DNA of 64,000 bases, taken from DATMRF01 sp035566435 (GTDB lineage Bacteria > Verrucomicrobiota > Verrucomicrobiia > Limisphaerales > UBA8199). The position numbers and the translations under genes were made by a program. This document shows positions 18,459 through 28,227 of this stretch, one piece after another (within the stretch, counting starts at the first letter, position 1; every line of letters begins with the position of its first letter). The stretch is taken from the NCBI GenBank assembly GCA_035566435.1, contig DATMRF010000117.1, positions 1 to 64,000 on the forward strand, given 5' to 3'. The notes below the pieces were generated by a model. It saw only the letters and a list, made by a program, of their open reading frames with translations. It ran no database searches and had not been told where the DNA came from.

Positions 18459-18504
18459 CCCAGCCCGTTGGGCTGGGCTAAGGTATCCCGGCCCTTCGGG
18501 CCGG
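18459..18504. repeat. REP-like double hairpin
   Basis: CCCAGCCC-gtt-GGGCTGGG (18459-18477) and CCGGCCC-ttc-GGGCCGG (18488-18504) are two perfect GC-rich stems in tandem inside a 450-base gene-free stretch. The preceding GGTCCTTCAGGCCGCAGGTC segment is also palindromic in part. This is the look of REP sequences mobilised by RAYT transposases; a RAYT fragment is present at 53282. Nothing else was recognised between 18243 and 18692. Confidence 0.5.
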
Positions 18505-18692
18505 CGCCAAAGCGCCCACAGCGCAGCCACGCGTCCACATTGCTTGCAAATCCCGATTCCCGGTGCAAGAGTGTAACCTTAGCGCGAAAAGCTTTGAATA
18601 CGTGAGCGCCTCCTTGCGCGCGTTAGCGGGCAAACCGGTGCAGGATGAGGTGCGGATGTTACGACCGATTGACGCAACTCGACCCTCACCGT

Positions 18693-21600
18693 ATGAAGCG
18701 GTTCACCTGGCTTCCACACGGAACAATCCTTTTCCTCCTGGCAACAGGTCTGTGCGATCCGAAGGTGGCGCGCGCGTTGGATCCGAGCCGCGACAAAATC
18801 CTATACGCAGTCGGCTATAGTCATCTTGACGATCAATGGAACTGGACCATCCAGGACACGATCAACTCCTTCATCCCCAGCTCCTGCCATGTCAATTTCG
18901 CCCTCCTCACGAATCCCAATTACACGAATTATACCTTCAGCTTTGAAGGCGCGCTGCGGTACCAGTTGATTAAAGAATATTACCCGGCCGATTTTCTGAC
19001 GCTCTCGAACTACATCGTGCAGGGCCGCTGGCACGTCGCCGGCTCGATGATTGCGCCCAGCGACGTGAACATCCCTGCGCCGGAAGCTCTCATCCGCCAC
19101 GCTCTGCTGGCGGACAACTATTGGGGCCAGACGTTCGGGCGAACGCCGGTGGACCTGCTTCTGCCGGACGCGTTCGGCTTTGGGTATGCGCTGCCAAGTG
19201 TTGCGGCCCACTGTGGCGTGAAGGGGTTTTCTTCGATGAGAGCGGGGCCGGGCACCGGCATCCCTTTGCCGTTCCAAAACATTGGCCGGTGGCTCGGGCC
19301 GGATGGCTCGTCCATGATCGCGGTGGTCAATCCGGGAGCATATTCCCAGCCGGTGACTGATAACCTAGCGAACGACAGTTACCATTATGGCCGAATTACG
19401 AACATGTACGCAGCCAGCGGGCTTTACCTGGACTACATGTATTTCGGCAACTCGGGAGACCAGGGCGGCGGGCCAAGCGACTCGACCGTGTCCAATGTTT
19501 GCCTCAGCGTGCAAACCACCAACGGTCTCGTCAATGTCCTCAGCGCGTCATCGGACCAATTGTATCGTGACCTGAGTCCCGCCCAGGTCAGCCAGTTGCC
19601 CTCGTACCAGGGAGAAATCGTAGCGCAGACGCTGGGGACGGGCGGCTATACTTCGCACGGCGAACTTAAGCGATATAACCGGCAGTGCGAGCAGCAGGGC
19701 GCCGCTGCGGAATGCGCCGCCGTCATTGGGGACTGGCTCCAGGGCGGCGGCACCTACCCGCAGGAAAGACTCGACAAGGCCTGGGAGCGCTTCCTGTGGC
19801 ATGACATGTATGACGACCTCACCGGAGTCAGCATTCCCAGCGCTTACACTTTCACGTGGAATGACTACTTGCTCTCGCTCGGAGATTTGGGCTCTGAAGA
19901 AACGCACGGCATCGGTGTGCTGGCCCGGGGTCTGGACACGACTGCCGCGGGCGTGCCGCTGGTAGTTTTTAACCCGCTCTCCATCGCCCGCGAGGATTTG
20001 GTCGAAGCGCTGGTGATTTTTTCAAACGGTGTGCCGCCCGCCGTGCGCGTGTTTGCTCCAAACGGCAGCGAGGTTCCGTCGCAAATGGGCTTGCCCACCG
20101 GCAACACCGCGCCGGTGACTTTCCTGGCCGACGTGCCGGCGATGGGGGCGGCCATTTATGACGTGCGGCCCTCACCGGCGCCCAGTTCGCTCGATACCGG
20201 TTTGTCCATCTCGACTTCTCAAGTTCAGAATGGCCGGTACCTCGTGCAATTAAGTGCCGGCGGCGATGTCACTTCTATTCTGGACAAGGTGAATAATCGC
20301 CAATTGTTGAGCCGCCCGATCCGGTGGGATTTCCTTTACGATCTGAGCACGAGCCTGCCTTCCTGGGAGATTCAATACAACAATGTGGTCGCCCCGCCAA
20401 CCTCCTACTTGAGCGGTCCGGCGCAATTCCAGGTGTTGGAGAATGGCCCAGCGCGCGTGACCCTGGGAGTAACGCGCTACAACGCCGGTTCGACTTTCAC
20501 GGAACGGATCCGGCTGGGCGCAGGGGACGCCGGTGATCGGGTGGAGTGGGATGTCTCGGCGAGCTGGAACACGCTGCAAACGATGTTGAAAATGGAATTC
20601 CCCCTCGCGGTCAGCAACTCGACCGCGACCTTCGACCTGGGCATGGGCACTATCCAGCGGCCCAATGAAACGCTGAATCTGTATGAGCTTCCGGCGCAGC
20701 AGTGGGCGGACCTGACCGGCGCCAGTGGCTCGTATGGCGTAACGATCATGAACGATTGCAAATACGGATGGGACAAACCGAATAATAACACGCTGCGGCT
20801 CACCATTTTCCACACGCCCGCAGTCGGCTCATCTTTCCCGTACCAGGCCAACGACAGCCTGGGCACGCATCGCATGCTGCTCGGAATCATGGGGCACCCC
20901 AATGATTGGCGGGCGGGCGGGTCATCCTGGGTCGCTGCGCGTCTGAACCAGCCGCTCCAGGCTTTCCAAACACTGGCGCACGGCCCGGTGGCAACCGGGT
21001 TCTCGAACACCTTTTCGTTCCTGAGCTGTAACAATTCGAACATAATGGTCAAGGCGCTCAAGAAAGCGCAGAACGGTAATGAACTCATCGTCCGCCTCCA
21101 GGAATTGACCGGACAAGCCCAAACGGTTCAATTGAGTTCAGTCGCGCCAATCATCGCGGCCCGCCAGGTCTCCGGCACGGAAAATCCAATTGCCTCTTTA
21201 ACGCCGGTGAATGGCGCGCTGACGGTATCCCTGGGAGGGTACGCGCCGATGACTCTGGCGCTCACGCTCGCCGCTCCAGGCGCGCTGCTGCCGACCCCCG
21301 CCAGTTCGGCGGTGCCGTTGCCGTTCAACCTCGACGTTATCTCAACCGATGGCAACCGGACCAATGGCAATTTCGACGGCGGCTATTCCTACCCCGCCGA
21401 ATTGATGCCTCCTTCTATTGTCCGCGATGGAATTACCTTCCAGCTCGGGCCGACCAACGACGGCGCACTCAACGCGCTCTCCTGCCAGGGGCAGATCATT
21501 CCGCTCAAAGCAAGCGGCTTCAACCGGCTCTACTTCCTCGCCGCCGCCGCTTCCAACTCAACCGCTGCGACGTTTGCCATTAACGGAACCGCCAGCGCGC

Positions 21601-23840
21601 TCACGATCCCATATTTTAGCGGTTTCATTGGACAATGGAAGCCGCCCTCGGTGCTCACCAACCAGGAGGTCGCCTGGGTCTGCACCCACAGGCATGACGG
21701 CGCCGGCAATAACAATGCCTATAATTTCTGCTACCTCTTTCAGTACGGTCTTGACCTGCCGGCCGGCGCCAGCTCGCTCGTGCTACCCAATGCGCCCAAT
21801 ATAAGGATTTTCTCCATGACGCTCGCCACCAACACCACGCCCGAAACCGTACCGGCTGGTGGCCGCATTGCCGGAAATGCCGCCCCCTGGGCCAAAGCCG
21901 GGCCCAATCAAACCGTGAATGCGGCCACCACCAACGGACCCGCCACTGTAAAGCTCGATGGCAGCGGTTCGGCCGCTCCCGGCGGGACTATCGTTTCCTA
22001 CCTTTGGTCGCAAAACGGAACTGTGCTGGCAACGGGGGGCAAGCCGGTGGTAACGCTGCCTCTCGGCACAAACGTAATCCTGCTGACGGTTGCGGACGAT
22101 AAGGGCCAAACCGCAGCGGACGCGACCACCATAGTTGTTTTGCCGCCGCTGACAGTCACGCTGACGGCGAACCCCACCAACAGCAGCGGGCCTCCGCTGA
22201 CCGTCCAATTCACCGGTCAGGCCAGTGGCGGGCTCGCCGGCTCATCCGTTGATACGACCGACGACCACCTTGGGACGATCACCGCCCAAGGCGAGAATAA
22301 CGGCATCAACGGCAACTGGGAAATGGCCACCAACGCCTTTGACGACAACATCGCCACCAAGTGGCTGGACTTCGCGAATAGTTATCCCGCCACACGTCAA
22401 AGCTGGATTCAGTATCAGTACCCGCAAGGCATGCAACGCGTGGTCACAAATTATACGCTCACCTCCGCTAACGATGCTCCCGAGCGCGATCCCGCAAACT
22501 GGGGGCTCCTGGGCTCAAATGATGGCGGAACAACCTGGGTTACCCTGGATGTCCGCACCGCCCAGGTTTTCACGAACCGGTTCGAAATCCATGGATACAA
22601 CATCGCCGGCCCAGCCGCTTATAACATTTACAGGCTGCGAATCGATAGCGTGGCCAATCCGGCCACCGCCGTCGCCGTTCAGTTGTCCGAAATTCAACTG
22701 CTTAGGCCTCCTTTGTACGACTATTTCTGGTCGTTTGGCGATGGCGCCACCGCCACTGCGGTGACGAGTGGCCCGGTTTCGGTGCAGCATACTTATACCA
22801 ACAATGGCACCTACACCGTTGTGCTCGCAGCTTCGTTTGGCATCTACACCGGCACGAACACAATCCAAATAACGGTCGGGCCTGAGCTGGCGGTCACGGC
22901 TTTGGCGAGTCCGGACCATGGCGCAGCGGCTTTGAGCGTCCAGTTCACGGCACAGGCGAGCGGCGGCAGAACCAACAACGCTATCATCGATACAACCGAG
23001 GACCATCTTGGAACCATTACGGCGCAAGGGGAAAACAATGGGCTCAATGGCAACCAGGAGGGTGCCGCCAATGCGTTCGACGACACCACCGGCACCAAAT
23101 GGCTGGACTTTGCCAACAATTATCCGAACACGCGCCAAAGCTGGATTCAATATCAGTACGCCAACAGCGTGCGTTACGTTGTTTCCGAATACACGATTAC
23201 CTCTGCCAACGATGCCCTGACGTACCCGGCCCGCAATCCCGCCAACTGGCGGCTGCTGGCGTCAAATGACGGCGGCGCTTCCTGGGACACGCTCGACGTT
23301 CGCACCAATCAAACCTTTACGGCGGACTTCCAAAAGCTGGCCTACTTCATCCCCAACACGAATGCTTACAACCTGTACCGTTTCCAAATCGACAGCGTGG
23401 CTAATCCTCCCCAGGCACAAGCAGTGCAATTGGACGAGCTCGAGTTCCTGGCGGTCCCGGCCTATTCGTATTGGTGGTCGTTTGGAGATGGCTCGGCTTC
23501 AACCCTTCAAAATCCGCAGCACACTTACACGAGCAACGGCACCTACACCGTAACCCTGAGCGTTTCAGATGGCCAGTCCACCACGACAACTACCACCGTG
23601 GTATATGTTGCGCCTCCCTCGTTGACAACGTCCCTGGCGAGCCCGGGTCAACTGATCCTAAGCTGGCCGGCATGGGCGGCCGGCTACGCTCTGTATTCCA
23701 CGCCGGCTCTCGCAACGCCGAGCTTGTGGTCGCCGGTCACAAACGTCGTCACCAGCACCGGAACCAATTTCGGCGTCACGCTTCCGCTCGATGTCACCAC
23801 GAATCGTTTCTTCCAATTAAGGGATGTTCGTGGAGGTTAA
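18693..23840 (+). CDS. Giant exported GH38-type alpha-mannosidase with PKD and discoidin modules
   Basis: 1715 residues from ATG 18693, followed by a signal peptide (KRFTWLPHGTILFLLATGL). The GH38 catalytic domain begins with YAVGYSHLDDQWNW; His44 and Asp46 match the metal-binding HxD of family 38. The likely nucleophile is Asp159 in LLLPDAFGFG, and FLWHDMYDDLTGVSIPSAYT fits the conserved HxxxxGT region. The C-terminal mannosidase beta domains run to about 870. Then come a beta domain (about 890-1060), a PKD-like domain (1066-1149), a discoidin-like domain (1186-1339), PKD (1343-1396), a second discoidin (1431-1586), PKD (1590-1640) and a short tail. The two discoidins are near-repeats. It probably trims mannose-containing glycans outside the cell. 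Confidence 0.85.
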   Translation: MKRFTWLPHGTILFLLATGLCDPKVARALDPSRDKILYAVGYSHLDDQWNWTIQDTINSFIPSSCHVNFALLTNPNYTNYTFSFEGALRYQLIKEYYPADFLTLSNYIVQGRWHVAGSMIAPSDVNIPAPEALIRHALLADNYWGQTFGRTPVDLLLPDAFGFGYALPSVAAHCGVKGFSSMRAGPGTGIPLPFQNIGRWLGPDGSSMIAVVNPGAYSQPVTDNLANDSYHYGRITNMYAASGLYLDYMYFGNSGDQGGGPSDSTVSNVCLSVQTTNGLVNVLSASSDQLYRDLSPAQVSQLPSYQGEIVAQTLGTGGYTSHGELKRYNRQCEQQGAAAECAAVIGDWLQGGGTYPQERLDKAWERFLWHDMYDDLTGVSIPSAYTFTWNDYLLSLGDLGSEETHGIGVLARGLDTTAAGVPLVVFNPLSIAREDLVEALVIFSNGVPPAVRVFAPNGSEVPSQMGLPTGNTAPVTFLADVPAMGAAIYDVRPSPAPSSLDTGLSISTSQVQNGRYLVQLSAGGDVTSILDKVNNRQLLSRPIRWDFLYDLSTSLPSWEIQYNNVVAPPTSYLSGPAQFQVLENGPARVTLGVTRYNAGSTFTERIRLGAGDAGDRVEWDVSASWNTLQTMLKMEFPLAVSNSTATFDLGMGTIQRPNETLNLYELPAQQWADLTGASGSYGVTIMNDCKYGWDKPNNNTLRLTIFHTPAVGSSFPYQANDSLGTHRMLLGIMGHPNDWRAGGSSWVAARLNQPLQAFQTLAHGPVATGFSNTFSFLSCNNSNIMVKALKKAQNGNELIVRLQELTGQAQTVQLSSVAPIIAARQVSGTENPIASLTPVNGALTVSLGGYAPMTLALTLAAPGALLPTPASSAVPLPFNLDVISTDGNRTNGNFDGGYSYPAELMPPSIVRDGITFQLGPTNDGALNALSCQGQIIPLKASGFNRLYFLAAAASNSTAATFAINGTASALTIPYFSGFIGQWKPPSVLTNQEVAWVCTHRHDGAGNNNAYNFCYLFQYGLDLPAGASSLVLPNAPNIRIFSMTLATNTTPETVPAGGRIAGNAAPWAKAGPNQTVNAATTNGPATVKLDGSGSAAPGGTIVSYLWSQNGTVLATGGKPVVTLPLGTNVILLTVADDKGQTAADATTIVVLPPLTVTLTANPTNSSGPPLTVQFTGQASGGLAGSSVDTTDDHLGTITAQGENNGINGNWEMATNAFDDNIATKWLDFANSYPATRQSWIQYQYPQGMQRVVTNYTLTSANDAPERDPANWGLLGSNDGGTTWVTLDVRTAQVFTNRFEIHGYNIAGPAAYNIYRLRIDSVANPATAVAVQLSEIQLLRPPLYDYFWSFGDGATATAVTSGPVSVQHTYTNNGTYTVVLAASFGIYTGTNTIQITVGPELAVTALASPDHGAAALSVQFTAQASGGRTNNAIIDTTEDHLGTITAQGENNGLNGNQEGAANAFDDTTGTKWLDFANNYPNTRQSWIQYQYANSVRYVVSEYTITSANDALTYPARNPANWRLLASNDGGASWDTLDVRTNQTFTADFQKLAYFIPNTNAYNLYRFQIDSVANPPQAQAVQLDELEFLAVPAYSYWWSFGDGSASTLQNPQHTYTSNGTYTVTLSVSDGQSTTTTTTVVYVAPPSLTTSLASPGQLILSWPAWAAGYALYSTPALATPSLWSPVTNVVTSTGTNFGVTLPLDVTTNRFFQLRDVRGG

Positions 23841-23855
23841 CGTGTTTCTTTGCGG

Positions 23856-24290
23856 TCAGACTGGCTTCATATGCGTTTGCGGAAGCAGCGGGGGCGGTTG
23901 CTTGTGCACCATCGCCCGGCGACGCAGTCTGGCAAAGACATAGAGGTTAAAAAAGTGCATGGCGCCCAGCACGAGCAACACCAAACCCACTTTGCTGCTC
24001 AGGATCTCCAGCGCGGTCTGCGCATCGGTGGCTTTGTCTCCGTGTTTGAGCGCCAGCGAGACAAAGCCGATATTAACGAGATAAAAGCCCACGACCAACA
24101 AGTGATTGACCGAGTCGGCCAGCGGCTCATTGCCCAGGAAGCTGTCCACCAGGAAGATGCGCCCGTTTTTGTGAAGGGTCTTGGCCACCCAAACCGTCAG
24201 GGCGATGCTGATGGCGAGATAGACCAGGTAGGTCCAGACGGTGGCGGTGGGATTGGGGAGGGGGTCGAGCGCGGCGAAGAGGGGTTTCAT
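23856..24290 (-). CDS. Small integral membrane protein, conserved hypothetical
   Basis: 144 residues with three or four hydrophobic helices (about 20-40, 62-84, 98-120). Charged ends include a C-terminal RLRRRAMVHKQPP. It resembles small membrane proteins of unknown function found in several phyla. It is convergent with the mannosidase gene (15-base gap). A strong hairpin lies 21 bases upstream of its start (24312-24349). Confidence 0.75.
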   Translation of the reverse strand: MKPLFAALDPLPNPTATVWTYLVYLAISIALTVWVAKTLHKNGRIFLVDSFLGNEPLADSVNHLLVVGFYLVNIGFVSLALKHGDKATDAQTALEILSSKVGLVLLVLGAMHFFNLYVFARLRRRAMVHKQPPPLLPQTHMKPV

Positions 24291-24311
24291 AAGGGGTCCT
24301 TTAGTTTTGTT

Positions 24312-24349
24312 ATTTATGTTATTTCTGTCGTAACAGAAATAGCATAAAT
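24312..24349. promoter_or_regulatory. AT-rich 17-bp-stem hairpin upstream of the membrane protein gene
   Basis: The arms at 24312-24328 and 24333-24349 pair over 17 bases with one mismatch around a CGTA loop. On the minus strand this sits in the promoter or leader of the 23856-24290 gene. No T-run follows on either strand, so an operator or an mRNA leader hairpin is more likely than a terminator. Confidence 0.55.
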
Positions 24350-24449
24350 CGAATGAGCCCGTTTGGCAAGTGGTGTGGAACGGTTTTTTTAGGGGCGATT
24401 ATCTTCCAACGCCCTCCCCAACTCCCCCACACTCTCACGCTCCGACGCT

Positions 24450-24545
24450 CCCTAGGACGGTTGGGACGGTCTGGGACGGCTGTGGGACGGTTGCAAAAGT
24501 GAGAATCGCCCGTGTTTACCGGCCTTGGGACGGTGGGACGGCTGT
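24450..24545. repeat. GGGACGG word cluster around a CCGTGTTTACCG core
   Basis: Six GGACGG words at uneven spacing flank AGTGAGAATC (24498-24507) and CCGTGTTTACCG (24510-24521). The same core, and the reverse complement of AGTGAGAATC, occur in the island at 43.9 kb, where the flanking word is CGTGACA instead. Confidence 0.55.
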
Positions 24546-24610
24546 ACACCCCCAAACCTCCCCCCTACCCCCACCCTCCTCCTCGTCCTCGTTCTCTTCC
24601 TCTTTCTCCT
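24546..24610. repeat. Pyrimidine-rich tract
   Basis: A run of C/T words before TGCGACC. The 17-mer TCCTCGTTCTCTTCCTC (24586-24602) is the exact reverse complement of 57653-57669 in another intergenic region. Confidence 0.5.
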
Positions 24611-24753
24611 GCGACCAACTTCGACCAACGGCAACCAGCTTTCCGCATCAATTCAAGTGGCGTAGCATGGTCCAGGCGCTTTTTCAATTCCCCCTCAACA
24701 ACCCATCCGCAGCCATCGGTACCTATGTGCACCCTTGTTCTTCGGCGTCCGGT

Positions 24754-24899
24754 CGAGATTGCTCGCCCCCGCCCCCGATAGCTCCCGATCGCAGCTCCCG
24801 ACAACTCGCGATAGCTCCGGCGCGCGCCTCAAGAACCGTGAGCAATCGAGACCTGCCGGGACCTATCGCGAGTTATCGGGACCAAAATTGAAATTCCCA
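24754..24899. repeat. TCCCGATA word array, copy A1
   Basis: Made of variants of GCTCCCGATA and TATCGGGACC and ending GACCAAAATTGAAATTCCC. Its reverse complement aligns over about 50 bases with 43668-43735, so it is a dispersed element and not random low complexity. Confidence 0.6.
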
Positions 24900-24958
24900 A
24901 AAATCGCACCCGGAAAAATTCCTGACACAAGGTCTTTGACGACGACTCTTAAGTTTGG

Positions 24959-25056
24959 TCGAGATTACTCGCGGGCCCTCACTCCTGATTACTCAAGATT
25001 GCTCAAGCGCGGTCCCGCAGAAACTCGACCTATCTCGACCAAAATTAAATTTCCCC
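24959..25056. repeat. Word array, copy A2
   Basis: A second copy starting GAGATTACTCGCG and ending CGACCAAAATTAAATTTCCC, parallel to copy A1 (which starts GAGATTGCTCGC). The island 24291-25081 holds no convincing gene. Confidence 0.5.
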
Positions 25057-25081
25057 TCTCGGTTCTCGGACCCGCGCAGCC

Positions 25082-28000
25082 TCACTTGTTCGCGGGCGGG
25101 GCGTTGGTTGAGGTGGGGCCAGGTTGCTCCGTCACCATGCCTTTGAGCGTGCGGAACGGGTGGAAGGGCAGCAGCACAATTCTGGGGATAATAAATACCG
25201 GCTCGGTCTGGGGCTCGTTGAGCGTGCCGGTGACTCTGTATTCGAACATCTTGGTCACGGGCCACAAGACGGTGCTCACCAGCGGGCCCACCAGCCACAC
25301 ATCCCGCAGCAAGCCCGCTTCCACGCGGGCATTGAGCCGGCCTTGCAGGTCAACCGTCCCGCGATACTGCAGACGCATTGCAGTGGAACGGATGTCCAGG
25401 TCGTCGGAGAAGATAACGCCGTTGGTAATGACGAAACTGCAGGTGGCTGCGCTGGCGCGGCTGTTACCCAGGCCAGGCGAAAGGCCGTTGAGCACGGGCG
25501 AAAAGATGCCAAAGACTGGAATGTCCCAAATCAAACCGTCGCGCAGGTCCACTTCACCATAGCCATCAACCGACTGCCACTGCTCAGTGTTGGCGCTGGA
25601 AACGACGAGGCTGCCGCTCAACCGGCCTTCCACGTGATTTGTGTGGGCGGATAGATCGGACATGAGCGCCTGCAGCAACGAGTTGGTGGTCGCCAGAGCG
25701 AGCTGAAAATCGGTCCCCCGTTTGGGAGCGAAGTCAAACCGGGCGGTGCCCACGGCCTTGCCCTGGTAGAAATCCGCCTGGACCGCGGTCAGGGTCAGGC
25801 GCTCACCGGCCCAGTGAACCTGCCCGCTAATCTGCGGGACATGAAACTTCCACCAATGAAACGGGCCGCCGTCCAGCTCGAAATGCAAATTGGCGCCGTC
25901 GTTTCCGTGCAACGGGATGGTGCCATAAACATGGGCCGTCGGCGGCCGGCTAAAGCGGTACGGCTCGATCGTACGCGCGATATGCGGTCCGATGGCGCGG
26001 GCGATCACCATCGGCTCCGCCGTGCTGAACCCGTTGGTCAGGTAAACGAATTGCGCCTTGAAATCGGCCGCCACGCCATCGGCGCTGGCCTGCCCGGTGC
26101 TGCACTGGACGCGCGGTTCGAAGAATTGCAGCAGCTTGTTCGTGTACTGCACGGCCGTCTGCAGGCCGGTGGCCGCCTCGCCGCGGAAGGTGAAATTTGT
26201 CAGAGCTACCCGGGCCTTAATTCCGATTAGCTCGGGCTCATGAGCGCGCCCCCATATCTCGGCTTGGAGAACGGGCGGCTGGGTGAAGCTGACAAGATCG
26301 AAGCCCTGCTGCTGCGGTTTATCCAGCAGCGGCCGGAGGCAGCGCGGGTCCACCGTGCTGGCGATTCGCCAATAAAAATTCCGGGTCCGGCCGTCCGAGT
26401 GGTACACCGCCGCGACGCCCCCTTCGGGCCGCGTCAGAGTCAAGTCCGGCAGGTCCAGGCACAGGTTGGAATAGATGACATGCGACCGCGCGGTGGTGAC
26501 GTGCACCTGGCGATAAACGCCGCCGCGCTCGAAGTTGAACTCTCCTTGCAGCGCCAGGCCGGGTTGGAGCTCTGCCTGCCAGTCGGGCTGGCGATTGGTC
26601 CAGGCGGGCAGCGTCAAGGACAAATCGGCCTTCAGCCGGGGCGGTGTTTCCCAGGCGAAATCCGCCAGCCAACGCCGGCCGCCCTCGGTCAGCAAGGGCG
26701 AAATTCGCTGCGGGTCAAAATCAGAAGCCAGGCTGGCGTTGACCGCGCGGGTCGCCACGTCCAGTCCGCCGTGCAGCGCGAACTGCCCGCCATAAAGCTT
26801 GGCCTGAAGATTGGTTACCGTGAGCCGCGGCGCGCGCCAGGTTCCCCCGCAAGCCAGCGGCCCGGCCTGAAGTTTCGGTGAGCGCAGCTCCCGCACCCGG
26901 CAATCCCAGGCCAGCGCATAAGGCTGCAGATTAGTCCACCAGCCCCAAGAGGCATCGCCCGGTGGCAAGCCGGCCAGCGCCGGTTCCGCGAGGTCCGCGC
27001 TGAACTGAACCCCGGTGGCATTGGCCGATTCAGTCTGCGCGAAATCGCAGCGCAGCAGGCCGTGGCCGGAAATCGGAATCGGGTTGGTTATCGAATGCAG
27101 CCACTGCGCGGTAAACACCGCGTTGCTACCGCTCCCCCACCGGGTTTGGACCTGGGCTGCCGAAAGCTTCAGGCTACCGATGACCGGATTAGTCAGCCCG
27201 GCGAGCGAGTCGAAATGTATCCCGAGCAGAAAGTTTGTGATGGCGGCCCAGCGGGTCTGAGCGTCCGCCGCTTCCAGGTTCAGCTCGGCCCGGTATGACC
27301 CATTGGTAGCGGCGGGCAAGAGCCTGGCGGTGAAGCGTCCTTGAGAAACCGCGCCCCAGGGAGTTTCAGCACCCGGCGCTGCGAGCAGCATCAGGACACT
27401 GAAACTTTGGAGGTCGCGCGCATCGCCCCGGAAATCCAGCCGGAGTTCGGGCGGGGCAGAGAAGTGGATGCGCTCGAGGGTGTCGGCCAGGCCGCGCAGG
27501 CGCTTTTGCCAGACGGCTGCGGGAAGGGAGGTCGGCGGGCCCCCACCGAAGAGCTCCCAATCCCGGACGGCCGACGCATTGGTGACCACCCCGCTCAGGC
27601 GGATGTTGGCGCCGGCAAATCCGGCTTTGAAATTTTCGAGCATCCACTGGTCATTGGGCAAGAACCGGAGTTCAGACTGGATGTTTTCGACCGCCAATTC
27701 CCTGGCGGGCTGGCTGGTCTGCGCCAGAGGCAAGCGGAGGCGGCCCTGGCGGAGCATCACAGAGTCAAGCTGGAGACGAAACCGAGTCAGGGCGCGGTAA
27801 TTCAGTCTCACCTGCAGTTCCGCCACCGTCAGGCTGGGACTTAGCGGCTCGTCGGGCTGCCCGAAGCGGACGTTGTCAGCGACAATTCCCTGATACCAGC
27901 GCAGGCGGAGGCGGGAGAACTGCAGGTCCAGGCCGCGCGCCCGAAGTCTTTCGAGGAGCGGCCGCTTGACGAAGCCCGGCAGACCTACCTGGTTGAGATA

Positions 28001-28108
28001 GAGCAGCGAGCCCAGCAACACCAGCACGACGAGCCAAACAGTGATCCGGAACCGCCGAAAGTAGATGCGGCAGATGCGCCAGAAGCGGCTCTTGCGGCGA
28101 GGAGGCAT
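25082..28108 (-). CDS. AsmA-like envelope protein
   Basis: 1008 residues with an N-terminal anchor (about 22-42, RITVWLVVLVLLGSLLYL) after a basic MPPRRKSRFWR. The rest is a long, beta-rich periplasmic part, with a C-terminal AsmA_2-like region (SGSLVVSSANTEQWQSVDGY, GEVDLRDGLIWDIPVFGIFS, DIRSTAMRLQYRGTVDLQGR) before an end in VFIIPRIVLLPFHPFRTLKG. AsmA/TamB-type proteins are thought to bridge the envelope and move phospholipid. It is the last gene of the ABC/GldG/DUF4340 set, 119 bases after the DUF4340 gene, and the intervening DNA carries a heptad repeat. Confidence 0.82.
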   Translation of the reverse strand: MPPRRKSRFWRICRIYFRRFRITVWLVVLVLLGSLLYLNQVGLPGFVKRPLLERLRARGLDLQFSRLRLRWYQGIVADNVRFGQPDEPLSPSLTVAELQVRLNYRALTRFRLQLDSVMLRQGRLRLPLAQTSQPARELAVENIQSELRFLPNDQWMLENFKAGFAGANIRLSGVVTNASAVRDWELFGGGPPTSLPAAVWQKRLRGLADTLERIHFSAPPELRLDFRGDARDLQSFSVLMLLAAPGAETPWGAVSQGRFTARLLPAATNGSYRAELNLEAADAQTRWAAITNFLLGIHFDSLAGLTNPVIGSLKLSAAQVQTRWGSGSNAVFTAQWLHSITNPIPISGHGLLRCDFAQTESANATGVQFSADLAEPALAGLPPGDASWGWWTNLQPYALAWDCRVRELRSPKLQAGPLACGGTWRAPRLTVTNLQAKLYGGQFALHGGLDVATRAVNASLASDFDPQRISPLLTEGGRRWLADFAWETPPRLKADLSLTLPAWTNRQPDWQAELQPGLALQGEFNFERGGVYRQVHVTTARSHVIYSNLCLDLPDLTLTRPEGGVAAVYHSDGRTRNFYWRIASTVDPRCLRPLLDKPQQQGFDLVSFTQPPVLQAEIWGRAHEPELIGIKARVALTNFTFRGEAATGLQTAVQYTNKLLQFFEPRVQCSTGQASADGVAADFKAQFVYLTNGFSTAEPMVIARAIGPHIARTIEPYRFSRPPTAHVYGTIPLHGNDGANLHFELDGGPFHWWKFHVPQISGQVHWAGERLTLTAVQADFYQGKAVGTARFDFAPKRGTDFQLALATTNSLLQALMSDLSAHTNHVEGRLSGSLVVSSANTEQWQSVDGYGEVDLRDGLIWDIPVFGIFSPVLNGLSPGLGNSRASAATCSFVITNGVIFSDDLDIRSTAMRLQYRGTVDLQGRLNARVEAGLLRDVWLVGPLVSTVLWPVTKMFEYRVTGTLNEPQTEPVFIIPRIVLLPFHPFRTLKGMVTEQPGPTSTNAPPANK

Positions 28109-28115
28109 ATTACCA

Positions 28116-28197
28116 GTGCAGAGTGCAGAGCGCAGAGGGCAGAGTGGAGGATGCCGAGTGCAAAGTGCGGAGTGCGGAGTGCGGAGTGCAGAGTGGC
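28116..28197. repeat. Heptad tandem repeat GTGCRGA
   Basis: About eleven seven-base units (GTGCAGA, GCGCAGA, GGGCAGA, GTGCAAA, then GTGCGGA three times, GTGCAGA) with one irregular stretch. It fills the gap between the DUF4340 and AsmA-like genes. Confidence 0.8.
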
Positions 28198-28227
28198 GGG
28201 ACCTGGAATCCGAGCTTGAGGTTCAAG

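Noticed and set aside
24370..25562. Overlapping long open frames on the plus strand (24370-24891, 24735-25562)
   Set aside because: They run through the word repeats and into antisense of the AsmA-like gene. The encoded sequence is low complexity.
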